64,000 nt of DNA from Heliocidaris tuberculata (lineage: Eukaryota > Echinodermata > Echinoidea > Camarodonta > Echinometridae). The position numbers were made by a program, and so were the translations under genes. The stretch is from assembly GCA_025618425.1 (NCBI GenBank), contig CM046838.1, positions 42,253,709 through 42,317,708 on the forward strand. Direction: 5' to 3'. Below are positions 34,601 to 47,700 of this stretch, piece after piece (within the stretch, counting starts at the first letter, position 1; each line of letters opens with the position of its first letter). A model generated the notes under the pieces. It was given only the letters and a program-made list of their open reading frames with translations, was not told the origin of the DNA and searched no databases.

Positions 34601-37600
34601 TTTTTTTTACAGAATCCTGGATCCATCCCTGATAATTATTACAATATCATAACATTATGATAAAAGAAATGGAGGCGGGAATGAAGAGAAGGAAGTGGTG
34701 ACGAGAAGCTATGAACCAATTTTATTTGGCTTTACTATTATTTAGGGGGGGGGGTGGTTGTACATGATGGAAGTCCCTCCTCAATTGAGCTTCTATTTTG
34801 TACTTGTGATATACATGTATTTTGTACTTTTATATGATCGACTGTTTTATCCAATAATTAAAAAAAAGGGTTATATAATCATCTCCCCATCCGCTACGGG
34901 ATACTAGTATCCGCTAAGAAGGAACTGCATTATTACCGGGGATGCATGCAAAATATGAAATAGGTATACCTGTACCATGTGTATTGTAGGGCTGTATGTA
35001 AGTCTTGATGTAAGGCCGCTGGCCTCCAGCTGCATGTCCTTTGCGAAATGTACCTCACTAAAAGTATCAACGTCGCCAAATGTGCATCCAAGAAATGAGA
35101 GCTTGACCGGTAACATTTATGATAATATTCCTGTAATTTCCCATTGGCGAAATAAAAGGGGCACTGAAAACACGATGCTAGAGCAAGTGTACAGTGGAAA
35201 ACCAAGTTTGAAGCTCCTTGAAAAAACGCGCCAAATGGTGGAAAACGCGCCAAAGTCAGTGAAAAGGTCCACGTGCTATCTGCCTGTCAGGCCTGCGTTG
35301 TGGTCAAGGACCTTTTCTCTGAGTGTCTGCAAGTACTAGTCCCTGATTTACAAATGTGACAAATTGTTTTGTCGAAATAGCATAAAAATGTGTCTGGTAG
35401 TCGAAGAGGGGGTTGGGACTGAGACCAAGTTCAGCGGGGAAAGGGGCAGTTGTTTATCAGATTTAAAAGACGCCTACATGCATTATTATTCTTGGAACCG
35501 AGTAAGGGATAAGGAAGTAGTTGAAAATGAAGTGATACTATTTCTGTATTACCTGCAAAATTTCATTAAAGATGGGTGAATTAGTTTTAAGATGCTGTCA
35601 ATCAAAATCTCGTTGATTTTTTTGTTACAGTTGTTGTTTTCGTGTAGACACGTCGCATTTCTTATTTTGTAACACTCCCGCCTTCGATCTTTCTTTGATT
35701 GTTTTCGCTAATAATCTGAAGAAATAGTCTTATATTCTCATGAACTTCTTCAAATCTAAAGTAAATTTATGGCTTTGATGAATGGTATCATTGGTTTTAA
35801 AGACCCTTCTCATACATTTCTCTCCTCCAGTATACATTTCATCCTTCAACATGATTATGGCGTGTGCTTTACCAGAAATTTGGAAATTTTATGTAGATTA
35901 ATTTAGAACCGTTCCTTCGAACTAAAATAAATTATAGAATTATTCTGACTGCGTGATATGAGCTCAAATACCTGTAGTGGAAGATATAGATGAGATAAGA
36001 TTTAAAGACTCTATCGACCCCCTCTCGTGGTATGAGAGTACAATCAAAGAAACATGTTTACAATTATCGTACATACATAATAAGTTTTGATATAGTAGAT
36101 AAAAATACATTGGATAATTTGTTACTTATTATTTTTTTAAAACAAAAGTAGGCTATCTGCCTGTTTGACTATTCCACCACTACGAGTACATTAAAAAAAA
36201 AAAAAAAAAAAAAAAACTCCGTGTAAAATTTTAACACAAAAAGTGTTAAACTTTACCAGAGTTTTGGGTTCACCGGTAGCCATCACAAATCTAGTAATAT
36301 TTACCCCGTTGTCTGATTAATTCAAGCGCATCGTTTCTGATCAAATTACCAAATTCCTGGTGAAATACTATTATACCCGGAAAATATACAACCAGGCGTT
36401 TTCTGTGTTATAGAATTCTATCTCTCTTACTTTCTGTACAGTGGCATTCTCCCATGGTTGTTGATCCAGGAGGAGATTGGGGGGGGGGGGGGGGGGTTAT
36501 AGTATCCCAAAAAAATAAATAAATAAAAAGAGGTGTGTGCATGGGGGGGGGGGGGGGGGCCTGTGTTATCAAAATTTGTTTACGTGAATCATATAAGTTG
36601 CAAGTAAAGAAATAAGTTACCTTTTCGTAACAGCAAGATGCACAACACTTATCAGAAAACAGAGAGAATTTCAGTTTATGCAATTACACGGAGTCATATA
36701 CACAAAAGTACAGCTAATGAAGTTTGATTTTGTTGAGGACGATTTCTGTTCATTCTGCAAAAAGGACAAAGAAACCTACTTACACTTATTTTCCAATTGT
36801 GGGAAGGTCAAAGAGTTATGGCAATTTACTACTGAACACTTTGATTTAGTTGAACTGAGGGATATATTTTTAGGATTAACTCAATTTTCGACAAACATTT
36901 TTGCCATTACTGTTAACATGAGAATCCGTATAAAATCAGTCTGTTGTGATACCAGATTCCTCTGGTGTATAACGAATATCAGTGTCGTCATCATCACAAA
37001 ATTCATATCCATTCAAATTTGAAACCATAATTACCTTTTGCTTCTAAAATGTCATTGAACATGCCTGATCTGACATTGAAATAACCCTAAAAACACAAAG
37101 GTGAATCAAATCTGCTTCTGATATCAATCATATCAAGCATAAAATCATAATTAGAATATTTAATGGAGCCCTCACTTGGTAGATACATGAATACTGCAGC
37201 TAAAATAGATATAACTTAAATTATTAATTTCATCCAGATCCGATGATCGATTCGGACACTGTGTTTAAATTCTTTCAGAACAAGCCAATATTTCTTTCTT
37301 CATTAAAATAGACCGCGATATCCACCAAATCTGAAATGTACATTATTATTTTTCTGTATATTACAACATCCATATTCCTAATACAAGATTGGGACAGATG
37401 AGGAAGGTCAGATTTTGTTTCTAAAAGACAAATGACATCCCATTCAGTTTTGAGATATAAATTATTAATTCCAAAGTTCGCTCTTTTAATTTTACCAAAC
37501 TCAATTTCTCATTACATTATATCAATTATATCATACAATATATTTCTATCTATGAAATTTCTAAGAAGCAAGTAAATCAAACTTGATTGGGGAAAAATCC

Positions 37601-40600
37601 AAGTTATTCTAAAACCTGGCAGTATACAACCATACACTCATGCTGGTTCTAGGGTTACCCCTGATCTTTCCCGGCGAGAGTTAAGGGGAGAGAACCACCT
37701 AGGTTTTGTGTCGATTTTCAGATTTTACCCATCTTCAATTCTCATTGAATTGTTATTACTTATATTGTACAAATCATTTCAATCTATAAACTTTTTAAGA
37801 GGCATGTAAATCAAATCTTACTGAAACAAAATCTAAGCCGGCCAGAGTTTAGGGGAGAAAACTAACTAGGTTTTGTGTCGATTTTTAGATTAAATTCTCA
37901 TTGCATTGTTATTACTAATATTGTACAAATCATTTCTATCTATAGAATTACTAAGAAGCATGTAAATCAAATCTTACTGATAAAAAAAATCCACGTTATT
38001 CTAAAACCTGGCAGTCTCCTCACAACCAAACACCCATGCTGGTTCTACGGTTACCCCTGACCTCTCCAGGCCAGAGTTTAGGGGAACAACTACCTAGATT
38101 TTGTGTCGATTTTCAGATTTTACCAAACTTAAATTCTCATTGCATTGTTATCAATAATATTGTACAAATCATTTCCATCTAAAGAATTTTTAAGAAGCAT
38201 GTAAATCAAATCTTACTGAAAATATCCAAGTTATTCTAAAACCTGTCAGTCTCCTCACAACCAAACACCCATGCTGGTTCTACGGTTACCCCTGACCTCT
38301 CCAGGCCAGAGTTTAGGGGAGAAAACTACCTAGGTTTTGTGTCGATTTTCAGATTTTACCAAACTTAAATTCTCATTGCATTGTTATCAATAATATTGTA
38401 CAAATCATTTCTATCTAAGGAATTCTTCAGAAGCATGTAAATCAAATCTTACTGAAAATATCCAGGTTATTCTAAAACCTGTCAGTCTCCTCACAACCAA
38501 ACACCCATGCTGGTTCTACGGTTACCCCTGACCTCTCCAGGCCATAGTTTAGGGGAGAAAACTACCTAGGTTTTGTGTCGATTTTCAGATTTTACCAAAC
38601 TTAAATTCTCATTGCATTGTTATCAATAATATCGTACAAATCATTTCCATCTAAAGAAATCTTAAGAAGCATGTAAATCAAATCTTACTGAAAATATCCA
38701 AGTTATTCTAAAACCTGTCAGTCTCCTCACAACCAAACACCTATGCTGGTTCTACGGTTACCCCTGACCTCTCCAGGCCAGAGTTTAGGGGAGAAAACTA
38801 CCTAGGTTTTGTGTCGATTTTCAGATTTTACCAAACTTAAATTCTCATTGCATTGTTATCAATAATATTGTACAAATCATTTCCATCTAAAGAATTTTTA
38901 AGAAGCATGTAAATCAAATCTCACTGAAAATATCCAAGTTATTCTAAAACCTGTCAGTCTCCTCACAACCAAACACCCATGCTGGTTCTACGGTTACCCC
39001 TGACCTCTCCAGGCCAGAGTTTAGGGGAGAAAACTACCTAGGTTTTGTGTCGATTTTCAGATTTTACCAAACTTAAATTCTCATTGCATTGTTATCAATA
39101 ATATTGTACAAATCATTTCTATCTAAGGAATTCTTCAGAAGCATGTAAATCAAATCTTACTGAAAATATCCAGGTTATTCTAAAACCTGTCAGTCTCCTC
39201 ACAACCAAGCACCCATGCTGGTTCTACGGTTACCCCTGACCTCTCCAGGCCAGAGTTTAGGGGAGAAAACTACCTAGGTTTTGTGTCGATTTTCAGATTT
39301 TACCAAACTTAAATTCTCATTGCATTGATATCAATAATATCGTACAAATCATTTCCATGTAAAGAAATCTTAAGAAGCAAGTAAATCAAATCTTACTGAA
39401 AATATCCAAGTTATTCTAAAACCTGTCAGTCTCCTCACAACCAAACACCTATGCTGGTTCTACGGTTACCCCTGACCTCTCCAGGCCATAGTTTAGGGGA
39501 GAAAACTACCTAGGTTTTGTGTCGATTTTCAGATTTTACCAAACTTAAATTCTCATTGCATTGATATCAATAATATCGTACAAATCATTTCCATCTAAAG
39601 AAATCTTAAGAAGCATGTAAATCAAATCTTACTGAAAATATCCAAGTTATTCTAAAACCTGTCAGTCTCCTCACAACCAAACACCTATGCTGGTTCTACG
39701 GTTACCCCTGACCTCTCCAGGCCAGAGTTTAGGGGAGAAAACTACCTAGGTTTTGTGTCGATTTTCAGATTTTACCAAACTTAAATTCTCATTGCATTGT
39801 TATCAATAATATTGTACAAATCATTTCCATCTAAAGAAATCTTAAGAAGCATGTAAATCAAATCTTACTGAAAATATCCAAGTTATTCTAAAACCTGTCA
39901 GTCTCCTCACAACCAAACACCTATGCTGGTTCTACGGTTACCCCTGATCTCTCCAGGCCAGAGTTTAGGGGAGAAAACTACCTAGGTTTTGTGTCGATTT
40001 TCAGATTTTACCAAACTTTAATTCTCATTGCATTGTTACTAATAACATTGTACAAATCATTTTCATCTAAAGAAATCTTAAGAAGCATGTTAATCAAATA
40101 TTACTGAAAATATCCAAGTTATTCTAAAACCTGGCAATCTCCTTACAACCAAACACTAATGCTGGTTCTGAGGTTGCCCCTGACCTCTCCCGGCTAGAGT
40201 TTAGGGGAGAGCCACCAACTAGGTGTTGTGTCGATTTTTTGCTATTTCTTATATTGCACAAGTAATTTTTAAACAATTTCTAAGAAGCAAGTGAATCAAA
40301 TTTGACAGAAAAAAAAATCAAAGTTATTCTAAAACCTGTCAGTCTCCCTACAACCAAACAACAGGGCTGATTCTACGATTACCTCTGATCTCTCCCGGCT
40401 AGAGTTTAGGGGAGAAAAACACCTTGGGTTGTTTTGTTTTGTTTTGTTTTGTTTTGTGACTTTTGTCCATTTTTAGATTTTACCAAACTTAAATTATTAT
40501 TGCATTGCTATTAAATATAGAACTCATTAGCAATGCTTGGTCTACGGTTAACCCTAATCGGTCCAGCCCGAAATTTAGTGGAGAACACAACCCAGATCTC

Positions 40601-43600
40601 AGTGCCTAGATCCTGCCTTCCTGTGTCACATTCACTTGTTAACCTACTAATATTCCGGTGGAATTTTATTTTCTTCCATGGTATATGATCTAAATATTTG
40701 TCAATATCGTGACAATAACTATTTATTGAATAGTTTTAGGAATGCTGCATTAAATAACGAATTAAAGAGTTAATATGATCCATCGCCATGAGAATGAGTA
40801 AGATGTGTTTTAAATGTTAATCTACAACTTGTCTTAAAGCGTCTTTCCGATCTTATTGTCAATTGAAAACCTAAAATGCTGTCGAGCTAAAATTTCGTAA
40901 CTTGAATATTTTGATTTATTAAGGATTATCATTTCGATTAGATGATTTTACGCCAGGTTCTTATATTTAAAAAATAATAATTTTATTGTTTCTTCTTACG
41001 CCCTCTACGATTTGTGTACTCGGATCATGTATTTTTTGTTTGTTTATTTGTTGTTGTTGGCCTTTTTTCAGGGGGAGGGGAGTCTCCAAAGCGACACATA
41101 TTTCATTGTTTTCAAAACAGATTGTAATGTTCAACGTGGGCCCCGTCTTTAATAAAAGAGCTGCGATTGATTCGAATCGATCGCCACTTAGAAAAAAATC
41201 GCATTAGGGATTACTTTTAATTTCAAGTTGCTATCGATTCGAATCAATCGCAACTCTTTATAAGACGGGGCCCTAGACTCCTATTCCATTTCATTCCATT
41301 CATTAATGGGCAATTATAGGGTGATGACTGAGCATTAATCCTTTATTTTGTTTATGAGATTCAACATAATTTTGTTATTTTACGTAAAAATGATGATTAT
41401 ACATTATTTTGTGGAAGTTGGTCAAGAAAAACTTATGAATCATAATTATTTTAACAAGATCAAATTTTATGTATAAAAATACGTGTTAGAAGTATATGGA
41501 AACCCCCGACTCACGTCAATAATTAATCCAACGAAAGAAAATAACCCAAATATGCAGACGTTACAAAATCTATTTTATATACGACCTTAAATCTTTGGAT
41601 TTAAGGGGGGGGGGGGGTATACATAATATTGGATCTCCAGGGGTGTCAGTGTACCAGACATGAGCACTATACACGAACCCATTATTATTATCCAGAACTG
41701 ATAATAATTTCAAGTTTATACAAGAGAAGATGCTTTGAAAAGATACTAACTTTAAGATAGGTTTACGACCAAAAATTTAGTTCTGCGTCGTCAATACAAT
41801 TAACAAAACAATGTCGAAGGTTCTTTTATTAAAAAAAAGAGGGTACAATAGGTCTGATATCCATGGAATTGTCTATAGTAGTTCATTCATATAGGGTACT
41901 AATTGGCAGTTATTTGTTTGAGAGAATGTTTATAGGTCTTTGGTATATATATATGGAAGAAAAGGAAAATTTAGTCCGAAGCCTAACCTTTTCTTTTCTT
42001 TTTGTTGAATCAACTAAGGTTTAAACAAGAGATAATTTAAAGGCACTTTGAACTTTTTGCTATCTGTGTAACATACCAAGATCAATATACATTGACCCCA
42101 GATGATTCAGACTCCTGCATAAGAAATTCGATTTATCATTAGATCATTTCCATGTACTTACATGACTAAGTAAATAATATAAACAGGGATGATAGCATGC
42201 TTTCAAGTGCATGCAAGTTGAAGACATAGACCCCATTCACATTTGACAAAAAGGGACACTTTACGGGATTTTAGGTACAAGTGGTAGTGGGGGGGGGGGG
42301 GGCATTTACACAAACCTGGTGAAAAATCAATAAAATTTTCTTCACTGTGGATTGTCAACTTTTCAACATGAGTTTGAAAGATGGAAATCATTATTCTCTT
42401 CGTATACACTACCTGCATGGTTATGATCTACTGTTCGGGAACTAGCAACACTTTTGTTTAAGAATTTTTATCAGTCTGTCACTAGAGCGTTTTATATTTA
42501 ATAATAGCCATTCAGGTTTTATTGGGTTTAATCCTATTCTGTACAGGCTTTATAGTGAAAGCGCACCAATTTTGTCATGTCATAGACGGTATGATTTAAG
42601 GGCACGTCATAATTATTAAGAAAAGGCAATTTTACTTCATGATTACTTTCATCGTCACGAGAGTTGCACCTGTTGGGTTTTTCTTTCCTTTAGGAAACAA
42701 AATTTTGGGGATGCCAGCTGCCATACCCTCTTAATTCCGCCGTTGATGCACGAACACAGATCGGCAACATCCTAAAGAAATTTTGATCTATGATAAAGGG
42801 TAGCAAACTGAGTCAGAAAATGAAGGGAACATGGATGGAAATAGGACTTTCCAAAATACTTAGTAGATATTGAACGATGACATGGTATGATGAGAGTCTG
42901 TAAATGTACAAAACATATTTCTAGCTGTTTTTAAATGTTAAACAGAATATTTGTAATTCGTGTTATTGAATTTCAAAGTCTGAACATAAAAAGAAAGACG
43001 GCAGGAACTGTCAGAAAGTGAATGAAATTCACACATTGATGTGTGCAATGTAATGATAAATATAATGTCATCAACAACAGCAATAATATCATAATAATAT
43101 TAATAATGATGATAATAATAGTTATAAGTATAATAATAGAACATTTAAAGTCTGCAGGACTTTAACCTTTCTGTGGCACTGTATAGTAGTACTACAAGCA
43201 CTGCCAAAGTTGTACAGTTGTCGTAGTAGTAGTAGTAGTAGTAGTAGTAGTATAGAAGTAGTAGTCCAGTCAAATCTGCTTTAGCAACCCCCTGTATAGA
43301 AAGACCACCTGTCTATAAAGACCACAATTTTTGTTTCCCTTGGAAAGTGTTTCTCATTGAAACATGTATTAAAGGAACCTGTCCATAAAGACCACCTGCT
43401 CATAAAGACCGCTTTTCTTGTCTCCCTTGAGTGGTCTTTATAGACAGGTTTCACTGTAGTAGTAGTAGTAGTAGTTGTAGTAGTAGTAGTAGGAATAGTA
43501 GTATAGTTGTAGTGGTATATAGTAGAAGGAATAGTAGTAGACGTATAGCAGCAGCAGAAGTAGTAGTATTAGTAGTATAGTAGTAGCAGTAGAACTACTA

Positions 43601-43871
43601 GCAGTAGTATTAGTATTAGTATTAGTATTAGTGTAGTAGTAGTAATAACGTAGTAGAACTACTAGTAGTATACTTAGTATACTAGTATAGTAGACTAGTA
43701 GTAATAGTAGTAGTAGTAGAAGTAGTATAGTAGGAGTAGCAAGTGGTATAGTAGTAGAAGTGTAGTAGAGGTAGTAATAGTAATAATATTAATAGTATTG
43801 TAGTAGTACGGCAGTAGTAGTAGTAGTATAGTATTATTATTATTATTAGTAGTAGTAGTAGTAGTAGAAGC

Positions 43872-43909
<38 letters not shown>

Positions 43910-43910
43910 C

Positions 43911-43942
<32 letters not shown>

Positions 43943-43983
43943 TAGTAGTAGTAGTGGTGGTAGTAGTTGTTGTAGTAGTAGTT

Positions 43984-44036
<53 letters not shown>

Positions 44037-44198
44037 TATTAATTAATCTACATTTGCCACACTCGACTCAGGTGAGGTAAATGGGTACCTGGTAGGAATT
44101 AACTCCTTGAAATGCTGGAGCGCAATAGGTGCAGCCATGCTAAAGCCGGGGTAATATTTTGTCAAGTCTGACAGACATGTGCGCTATATACAAAAACC

Positions 44199-44235
<37 letters not shown>

Positions 44236-44295
44236 TATTATTATTATTATTATCATTATTATTATTATTATTATTATTTATTATTATTATTATTA

Positions 44296-44354
<59 letters not shown>

Positions 44355-44478
44355 GCCGCAGCGGCAGTAGCAGTAGTATTAGAGGTTGTATCATACTAGT
44401 AGTAGTAGTAGTAGTACTAGTAATAGTAGTAGTAGTAGTACTAGTAATAGTAGTAGTAGTATTGGTGGTAGTAGTAGT

Positions 44479-44510
<32 letters not shown>

Positions 44511-44654
44511 TAGGAATAGTAGTTGTAGTAGTACAGTAGATGCAGTAGAGTAGAAGTAGTAGTGGTAGTAGTAATAATAGTAGTAGTAGTAGTAGTAGTA
44601 GTATTGGTGGTAGAAGTAGTAGTAGTAGTAGCAGCAGTAGTAATAGTAGTAGTG

Positions 44655-44701
<47 letters not shown>

Positions 44702-47700
44702 TCTACTTTTACTAAAAACAGCAATATCGATCAGAAATACCGAATATTATTTTGTTAGGTGATGCTATACTATTACTCAAAGTAGAACTTGAGTCGCCAC
44801 TTTAAACCATACACCCAAAACTGGTTTTATAAATGTCAGGACACCCCATGCTTTATGCACACAGTACTGGAACACGCAGTACAACACCATTTCCTTGCAT
44901 CCTTGGTTATGGAATGTCTCTGCTCCATTCATGCAAGGACGGGTCATGACCCCACTGTTTTTCATGCAGGCTAAGGAGTTCGGTGATAACTCCTTGACCA
45001 TACCCACCCGCATCTCCCCCCCCCCCCCCTCCCCCATTCATACAGCGAAAAGAAGACGAAGAAAAAAGGAAAAGTGGAAGATGATATTAGGAAGGAAGAA
45101 ATGGATCGAGGACAATGCATTTACAAAGAAGACGAAAGAAACTCCTTATCGGTGGCCAAGATGAAAACGCCCCCTCAATTGCTGGGCTCATGCTTAAGCT
45201 ACCCCAGCGAAAAGTCCAGACAGATACTCGATTCGACAATGGACTTAATAGAGATTCGACTGGTCAATTCAGGAAAATTAAAGACGACCCTGATTGAATT
45301 GCTAAGAACGATTGCACAAGTACCTTCAATCATGAAGCTACATGCTTCAATTAATTATTCTATAGATCTCCTCAGGCTCGTGACTTATCGTTGAGACGAA
45401 GCGCTGGCTGGAGATATCAGATTTCAGCTAAAATCATTATCGAGAGAAATATCAACACCTCAAACTCCATCCATGTGAGAACTGCTCTTTTTTCTTGAAT
45501 ACTGATTTGCTTACTTGCATCATTTTTTTTTCGTTGAAAGGACATATTAAAAAAGAAGAAATAATAGCAAGGGAGATGGGAAAGATGAGAAGCGGAAAAT
45601 TAAGTTAAACTGGCTGTCAAATATATTTTCTGACTGGTCGAAGATAAATACATTTCAGTTAAAATCATTAGAGTTAAATGAATACCTCAAACTTCATCTA
45701 TGTGAAAATTGCTGTTTTTTTCTTTAATACTAAATTGCCTACATACCTGTTTCCCTTCTTTAAAATTACATCATTAACAAAAATAGATCAATTATAGTAG
45801 TCGAACATAGACAGAGAGATCGATGGTTAGAAATTGTTAGACTATGAACCTGGTTACGGTCAAAATACGTTTTATGCTACAATAATAAATCAAGTGTTCA
45901 TCGGAGGCCTGAATATCACAAGTCGACGAATAGGCCCTGCCCATGGATAATCAGATCGTTTATACTTCCCTGCATGTACCAAAATGTTCTGTGATAACTC
46001 ATTAATTAATTTATTTCATTTTCAAATTTGTATATTATATATTGCAATTTATACATCCAGAAAGATACAAATCATGCAAATGTAAAATACATAAATACAG
46101 TTCAAGAATTTGAAGGAGCCAGCAGAGGCCACTGGCCTTTCAAAGGCCTTTCAAACTCCTTGCATATACCAGGGAATACCCTAGTTTGCAGGCACAAACA
46201 CTGGTCAGTCGTAAAAGAGTCTGCACTGTTACCATAGGACATAGCTGCTGGTATCTGTTGGGAATGTACAACAAGTGAGCTCACAAGCATTTATTGTGCT
46301 TATAGTCCTGAGGAGCTTAGCTCTGAGAGGGATCGTCATGGTAACAATGACTGATATTCACTATTAGAGCTGGCTGCATGCCTCCCACTGAGTCTGAGGT
46401 CAACTTGCTGTTGCTGGAGATTGCATCATTACATAACACATTGGAATGCATCTTTATTTCACATCCCTGTTTTTCTATACTTGTTACATGTTAGGGATTG
46501 TTTTTGCAGTCATAGATTTAGATTTGTGTTATTTTCCTATGAGTATATGATGAAGGAGGTGACTGCTATCGAATGCATCAAAAGAGTAGTATGACTTGCC
46601 TATTGCATGCCATACTCAGTATTCAATTTAATGTTATTAAATAATTTTTTTATTTTTTATTTTACTGATTTAAGGATGTCACATATTTTGTGCAGATTAC
46701 AAAAAGCTTTAGTGCTATTACATTATCACATTTTACTGTAACAGCAATTGTTTGAGCTCTGAAGTACAAAGGTTAAAATTTCAAAACCAATTGTTTTTCT
46801 TCAGACTGGCACTGAAAACGAATGAGAGAGGTAATCGAGTATTGTATTGTGACCATGTCTCTCACATCTCACAGTCACACAAATATCATCTCAGTCATTT
46901 TCGGGCTACAAATTGTACAACTTTTATATCTTTACTTTCTTCACCTGTTTCAAATGTATCGGGTTGATACACATACATGCAGCTATATGTGAAAATATGC
47001 CCATGCAAAACTATAACTTTCTATTACTATCAAGATCGAATGAAAGCAATAATATCACAATACAAGTATTACTTTACTTTTCTACATCAGGCCTAAAAAA
47101 TCATCAACATCAGCAGAGGTGTAAATACCTCTCTTAAGTGTAGAAACTTGCGCCTTTGGATGTTTTTAACATAAATTTGGTGCTACGTACATAAATGCTC
47201 TGAATCATTCATTATCATCATCTTTCAACAATATTACTTTTTTACACAAAGGCCTTTCAGAGGGATTTCCGATATTGTCGTAGCTACCACACATCAGAGT
47301 ACAAAGCCTTTCATAAAAAGGTTTAATACAAAAAATGTCTTACACTCTAAAAATATGATTTGGAAAAAAAATATATAGCAGCATTTATGCAGCCATCAAC
47401 TTCTTTTAATGTGCTTAATGTTTGATTGGGAAAGCGAAAAATGGAGAATCACGAATGGTGCAAAGGTTTTCCTAATTTTTGCTGTAGTTTTGAAAAAAAA
47501 AGGAGTTTGATCATGTAATGCTTGTTATTTTGCCCCTTTCCCACCCAAGCTTCCTGTACAGCCTATTTGCATTTTACTTGACTCCAGGGTTTAAAAAAAC
47601 TTGTTGTAAAGATTAGCCTTCTTTATAGATTAACTAGCATGATTCTAATCAGTTTAAAGTGATAGCTGGCAAACTGAATAGGAAAACAAAAATGGCTGAT

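Noticed and set aside
34977..35579. Two adjacent plus-strand open frames as a novel gene
   Set aside because: No recognisable motif, no splice evidence, and location inside the insertion; kept only as an unassigned region.
37490..40560. CRISPR-like regular repeat array
   Set aside because: Units of 236 bp are similar along their whole length with no unique spacers; it is a eukaryotic satellite.
44159..44762. Long Leu/Ile/Tyr/Val open frames on both strands
   Set aside because: Products of TTA and TAG microsatellites; open in multiple frames only because the repeats lack stops in those frames.
45074..45394. 106-codon plus-strand frame as a CACTA transposase fragment
   Set aside because: Basic composition alone does not identify a transposase; overlapping frames are equally open and no catalytic motif is visible.
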